This document shows positions 5,179 through 8,089 of a stretch of 8,089 nt of DNA, piece by piece (positions within the stretch are counted from its first letter, which is position 1; each line of letters starts with the position of its first letter). This DNA is from Bacteroidia bacterium (GTDB lineage Bacteria; Bacteroidota; Bacteroidia; Flavobacteriales; Flavobacteriaceae), in contig JAUICT010000076.1 of the NCBI GenBank assembly GCA_030429325.1, positions 1 through 8,089 on the forward strand, given 5' to 3'. The notes below the pieces were generated by a model that ran no database searches, had not been told where the DNA came from, and saw only the letters and a list, made by a program, of their open reading frames with translations. The position numbers were made by a program, and so were the translations under genes.

Positions 5179-7200
5179 TTGAAAATACTAGACCAGTATA
5201 TATTATCGAGGTTTCTCTACAACTTCTTTAGTTCCTTTGTCATCTTGATCGTCATATTCATTTTTCAGGGAATATGGCTCTTTATAGATGATTTGGCGGG
5301 AAAAGGTTTGGGATTTGTAATTATAGCCAAGTTTATCTTCTACTTCATACCCACCTTGGTAGACAAAGTGCTACCCTTGACCGTACTGCTGTCCTCCATT
5401 CTTACTTTTGGCACCTTTGCCGAAAATTATGAGTTTGCGGCCATGAAGGCTTCGGGCATTTCATTGCAAAGAGGAATGCGAAGCTTGGTCATTTTCGTGC
5501 TTTTTCTAGGGGTGGTGACCTTCTTTTTCGCCAATAATGTCATCCCAAAATCCGAACAGAAAATATTCAACCTTAGACGGAACATTGCCAAGGTAAAGCC
5601 AGCTGCCGCCATTACCGAAGGGGTCTTTAGTGATTTTGAAGGCACTGGAGAGGGCATGAACATCAAGGTAGACCGTAAGTATGGGGACCAAGACCGGTTT
5701 TTGGAGAATGTGGTCATCCATAAAAAAACCAATCAGAATGTAAACAATACCGTCATCAAGGCCAAAGGTGGGGAATTGATCAGCAGTGAAGATTCCGATA
5801 TCATCCAACTGGTTTTGAAGGATGGTAATTACTACGAAGAGTTGGTAAAAGACAACAATAAGGAAAAAAGGAAACAACCCTTTGCAAAAGCCCATTTTGA
5901 AACCTATACCATCAACATAGATATTTCCGAACTAAATGATCAAGATTTGGAAGAGGATGGCAACATTACCACGGACAAAATGAAAAACGTGGGCCGTTTG
6001 ATCAAGGATATTGATTCTTTAGGCACCAACAATCTTGAAAAAGTAGAGGCATTTTCCAAAAACATTGTCAATCGAATGGGCGCCTTTCCTGCGAACCCTC
6101 CAGCTGTGGACAGTTTGGAAATTGCATCACAAATACAGGATAAGGCAATTTCCAAGGATTCCATAAAAACAGTGGACGATTTACTGGATGCACTACAGGA
6201 ATGGCAGCGTTTGCAAGTGGTGAACAATGCCAAGAACTCAGTAAACAGTATTATGAACACTGTGGTTTCCAAAAAAGAAGAGTTACAACAACGTTTTAAG
6301 TTCTACAATGCCCATATTCTATCCTTGCACAAGAAATTCGCCCTTGCCTTTTCCTGTATTATCCTATTCTTTGTTGGGGCACCGTTGGGGGCCATTATCC
6401 GAAAAGGAGGATTGGGACTACCCATGGTCATAGCCATTGTTTTATTTTTGACCTATTATTTTATTGGGGTCTTCGCTGGCAATTATGCCAAGGAAGGCAA
6501 TATCCATCCAGCAATCGGAGCTTGGCTCTCTACCTTGATCATGCTGCCCTTGGGCATTTCATTGACCAAAAGGGCCACAGCGGACAGAGGATTGTTTGGT
6601 TTTGGGCATATTTTTGATAAAATAAAAGGTTTTTTCAAAAAGAAAAGAGAAGAAACTGAGGAAGAAATAAACTTAGACACCATAGACATAAATTCCGAGT
6701 TGTTTATGGAACTATCTAAGCACCCTGACAATAGGCTGATTGATTCTATAAAAAACTATAAGCAGCTTGGACATTCTATAAAATATAGAAATACAGCCTT
6801 AAAAGTTTTAGAAACCAGGGGGACAAGTGTTGAGGTTCTGCGTTATAGAGGAGATTTAAGAAATGAAAAGTATGAAAAGGCTTTAGAAAACTATTCGCAA
6901 TATTTAAAATATGCAGATTGGGCATTAAATTTATACTTCATTTCCCTTATTTTACCAATTATCCTAGCCTTTTCTGGAATACAGGTGCCAGTATTGATCT
7001 CTATAAATGTACTAATCTATCTTGTGTTTCTTTATTGTGTAGCAAGAAGTTCAATCCAATTTTCTAATCTTTATAAATTGATTGAAAAAGACATGTTTTT
7101 AAATCCAATCCTTATATTTTTTATTGGAATATTAGCCTATGTTGTAATTTACTATATAAATAGAAAACACATTAGAAGGGACCTTAATTCAATTCGATAA
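5179..7200 (+). CDS. LptF/LptG (YjgP/YjgQ) family permease with long C-terminal extension
   Basis: An inner-membrane permease of the kind that, with the LptB ATPase, extracts lipopolysaccharide toward the outer membrane. At 673 residues it is nearly twice the size of E. coli LptF or LptG (about 360). The first half has three membrane regions (about 13-36, 48-78, 101-120) with the family-typical MKILDQYIL start and FAENYEFAAMKASGIS coupling segment (79-95). A periplasmic beta-rich domain (about 140-250) follows, then a helical, charged insertion (about 255-380), then three more membrane segments (about 386-408, 412-434, 444-464). The canonical fold ends near 470. Residues about 480-673 are an extra domain with three further hydrophobic segments. 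The start is TTG at 5179, 3 bases after the lolA stop; no ATG or GTG start fits. I cannot say whether it is LptF or LptG. Confidence 0.93.
   Translation: MKILDQYILSRFLYNFFSSFVILIVIFIFQGIWLFIDDLAGKGLGFVIIAKFIFYFIPTLVDKVLPLTVLLSSILTFGTFAENYEFAAMKASGISLQRGMRSLVIFVLFLGVVTFFFANNVIPKSEQKIFNLRRNIAKVKPAAAITEGVFSDFEGTGEGMNIKVDRKYGDQDRFLENVVIHKKTNQNVNNTVIKAKGGELISSEDSDIIQLVLKDGNYYEELVKDNNKEKRKQPFAKAHFETYTINIDISELNDQDLEEDGNITTDKMKNVGRLIKDIDSLGTNNLEKVEAFSKNIVNRMGAFPANPPAVDSLEIASQIQDKAISKDSIKTVDDLLDALQEWQRLQVVNNAKNSVNSIMNTVVSKKEELQQRFKFYNAHILSLHKKFALAFSCIILFFVGAPLGAIIRKGGLGLPMVIAIVLFLTYYFIGVFAGNYAKEGNIHPAIGAWLSTLIMLPLGISLTKRATADRGLFGFGHIFDKIKGFFKKKREETEEEINLDTIDINSELFMELSKHPDNRLIDSIKNYKQLGHSIKYRNTALKVLETRGTSVEVLRYRGDLRNEKYEKALENYSQYLKYADWALNLYFISLILPIILAFSGIQVPVLISINVLIYLVFLYCVARSSIQFSNLYKLIEKDMFLNPILIFFIGILAYVVIYYINRKHIRRDLNSIR
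5941..6321 (+). other. Helical periplasmic insertion within the permease (residues about 255-380)
   Basis: Between the beta-rich periplasmic domain and the fourth membrane segment lie about 125 mostly charged or polar residues predicted to form helices (for example VDDLLDALQEWQRLQ and SKKEELQQRF), including a Pro-rich turn (FPANPPAV). Proteobacterial LptF/LptG have no comparable length here. Base composition is ordinary for the window. Similar insertions occur in other Bacteroidota homologues as far as I recall. The boundaries are by eye. Confidence 0.6.
6601..7200 (+). other. AT-rich segment encoding the C-terminal extension of the permease
   Basis: By hand count this stretch has about 29% GC (174 of 600), whereas five sampled 60-base lines just upstream average about 48% and the start of ribB about 45%. 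Leucine codons switch from mainly TTG to mainly TTA. It encodes residues about 475-673: a basic and acidic linker (FFKKKREETEEE), a helical soluble part (ELSKHPDNRLIDSIKNYKQL, ALKVLETRG, KYEKALENYSQYLKYA), then hydrophobic segments at about 583-601, 603-622 and 642-660, ending NRKHIRRDLNSIR. The reading frame is continuous with the permease and has no start codon context of its own. It could be an old accessory domain under relaxed codon selection or a captured fragment. Confidence 0.75.
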
Positions 7201-7217
7201 AACTTAACACAATTCAA

Positions 7218-8089
7218 TTGAAAAAAATACAGTTGCACGCCATAGAAGAGGCCATTGAAGACATCAGGCAAGGAAAGGTTATTATTGTTGTGGATGATGA
7301 AGACCGCGAAAATGAAGGGGATTTTGTGGCTGCTGCTGAACTGATTACTCCTGAGACCGTAAATTTTATGGCCACCCATGGCCGAGGACTTATCTGTGCA
7401 CCGCTTACCGAAGGTAAGTGTAAAGATTTGGGCCTCCATAAAATGGTCACCCACAACACAGACCCATTAGAGACCGCCTTTACCGTTTCAGTAGATTTAA
7501 GGGGAAATGGGGTCACCACTGGGATTTCCGCTTCGGATAGGGCCAAAACCATCTTGGCATTGACCAATGCAAATACCAAGGCCCATGAATTGGCCCGCCC
7601 CGGACATATCTTTCCATTGATTGCCAAAGAGGGTGGTGTACTACGCCGTACAGGACATACCGAAGCCGCTATTGATTTTGCCCGCTTGGCCGGACTGGAG
7701 CCTGCTGGCGTTATCGTGGAAATCATGAACGAAGACGGCACTATGGCCCGTTTACCCCAACTTCTGGAAGTAGCCAAAAAATTTGACCTTAAAATTGTAT
7801 CCATTGAAGACTTGATTGCCTACCGAATGGAGCATGACAGTCTTATTGAGCTTAAAGAAGCCTTCAATATCAAGACCCGGTTTGGGGAATATCGTTTACG
7901 TGCTTACAAACAGACCACCAACGATCAAGTACATATTGCCTTGGTCCGGGGTAGCTGGAAACATGGCGACCCAGTATTGACCCGAATCAATTCCACGTTG
8001 GTTAACAATGATATTTTAGGCACCTTGACCAATAATCCTGATGAAACCTTAAACCGGATGTTCAAAGCATTGAACGCCGAGGAAAAGGG
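7218..8089 (+). CDS. ribB: 3,4-dihydroxy-2-butanone 4-phosphate synthase with degenerate GTP cyclohydrolase II-like domain, 3' truncated
   Basis: Converts ribulose 5-phosphate to 3,4-dihydroxy-2-butanone 4-phosphate and formate, one branch of riboflavin synthesis. The frame is open from 7218 to the window end (290 codons plus 2 bases). The start is taken as TTG at 7218 (MKKIQLHAIEEAIEDI), 17 bases after the permease stop, because there is no in-frame ATG before the conserved core and family members begin at this point. The synthase domain covers about 6-205, with DDEDRENEGD (26-35), RGLICAPL (56-63), TTGISASDR (100-108), RPGHIFPL (127-134), RRTGHTEAAIDF (143-154) and EIMNEDGTMAR (168-178). 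From about 216 a RibA-like domain begins (TRFGEYRLRAY), but where GTP cyclohydrolase II has HSECLTGD and CDCG, this protein reads INSTLVNND (257-265) and TNNPDE (271-276). All three zinc cysteines are absent, so it is probably monofunctional. Confidence 0.94.
   Translation, partial: MKKIQLHAIEEAIEDIRQGKVIIVVDDEDRENEGDFVAAAELITPETVNFMATHGRGLICAPLTEGKCKDLGLHKMVTHNTDPLETAFTVSVDLRGNGVTTGISASDRAKTILALTNANTKAHELARPGHIFPLIAKEGGVLRRTGHTEAAIDFARLAGLEPAGVIVEIMNEDGTMARLPQLLEVAKKFDLKIVSIEDLIAYRMEHDSLIELKEAFNIKTRFGEYRLRAYKQTTNDQVHIALVRGSWKHGDPVLTRINSTLVNNDILGTLTNNPDETLNRMFKALNAEEK

Noticed and set aside
6443..6450. TATTTTTG matching the -7 promoter consensus inside the permease gene
   Set aside because: It lies in the middle of a coding membrane segment rich in Ile/Leu/Phe codons, far from any gene start; chance match.
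7201..7217. Possible FMN riboswitch or promoter before ribB
   Set aside because: Only 17 bases separate the permease stop from the ribB start; no room for a riboswitch and no TAnnTTTG box there.
7214..7804. Long minus-strand open frame (196 codons) opposite ribB
   Set aside because: The plus strand encodes an unmistakable RibB; the reverse frame is Ser/Ala-rich shadow sequence without family features.

Overview
The window looks like chromosomal DNA of a marine-type flavobacterium (Bacteroidota, family Flavobacteriaceae). The reasons are the gene families present, a base composition of roughly 40-48% GC in most genes, matches to the Bacteroidota -7 promoter box TAnnTTTG before tpx and ftsK, weak or absent Shine-Dalgarno sequences, and a signal peptide ending in Ala-Gln. 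Placement near Muricauda/Flagellimonas is only an impression. All genes lie on the + strand and the window is almost fully coding; no stretch over 100 bases lacks a gene.

Region 1 (1-1179) is a redox module: the 3' part of a typical 2-Cys peroxiredoxin (AhpC/Prx1 type), a small thioredoxin with a WCGNC active site, and an 85-residue acidic protein of the DUF6952 type. The last two overlap by 20 bases, and the unit ends at a strong intrinsic terminator (1144-1179).

Region 2 (1183-2077) starts with a -7 box, then tpx (an atypical 2-Cys thiol peroxidase), which overlaps a small integral-membrane kinase of the DgkA family by 8 bases. Two peroxidases of different classes are thus neighbours but lie in separate transcription units.

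Region 3 (2105-8089) starts with another -7 box and holds ftsK (chromosome-segregation translocase), a LolA-like periplasmic lipoprotein carrier, an LptF/LptG-type permease, and a 3'-truncated ribB-like gene. Gaps are 4, 3 and 17 bases, so this reads as one operon linking division/chromosome segregation, outer-membrane biogenesis and riboflavin synthesis.

Two parts stand out. The permease carries about 190 extra C-terminal residues with three more predicted membrane segments; the DNA encoding them is about 29% GC (hand count) against about 45-48% in sampled flanking coding DNA, with a shift to TTA leucine codons. The ribB product has a C-terminal GTP-cyclohydrolase-II-like domain in which the zinc-binding cysteines are gone, so it probably makes only 3,4-dihydroxy-2-butanone 4-phosphate. 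Both the permease and ribB appear to start at TTG. I saw no mobile element, CRISPR array, tRNA or rRNA.
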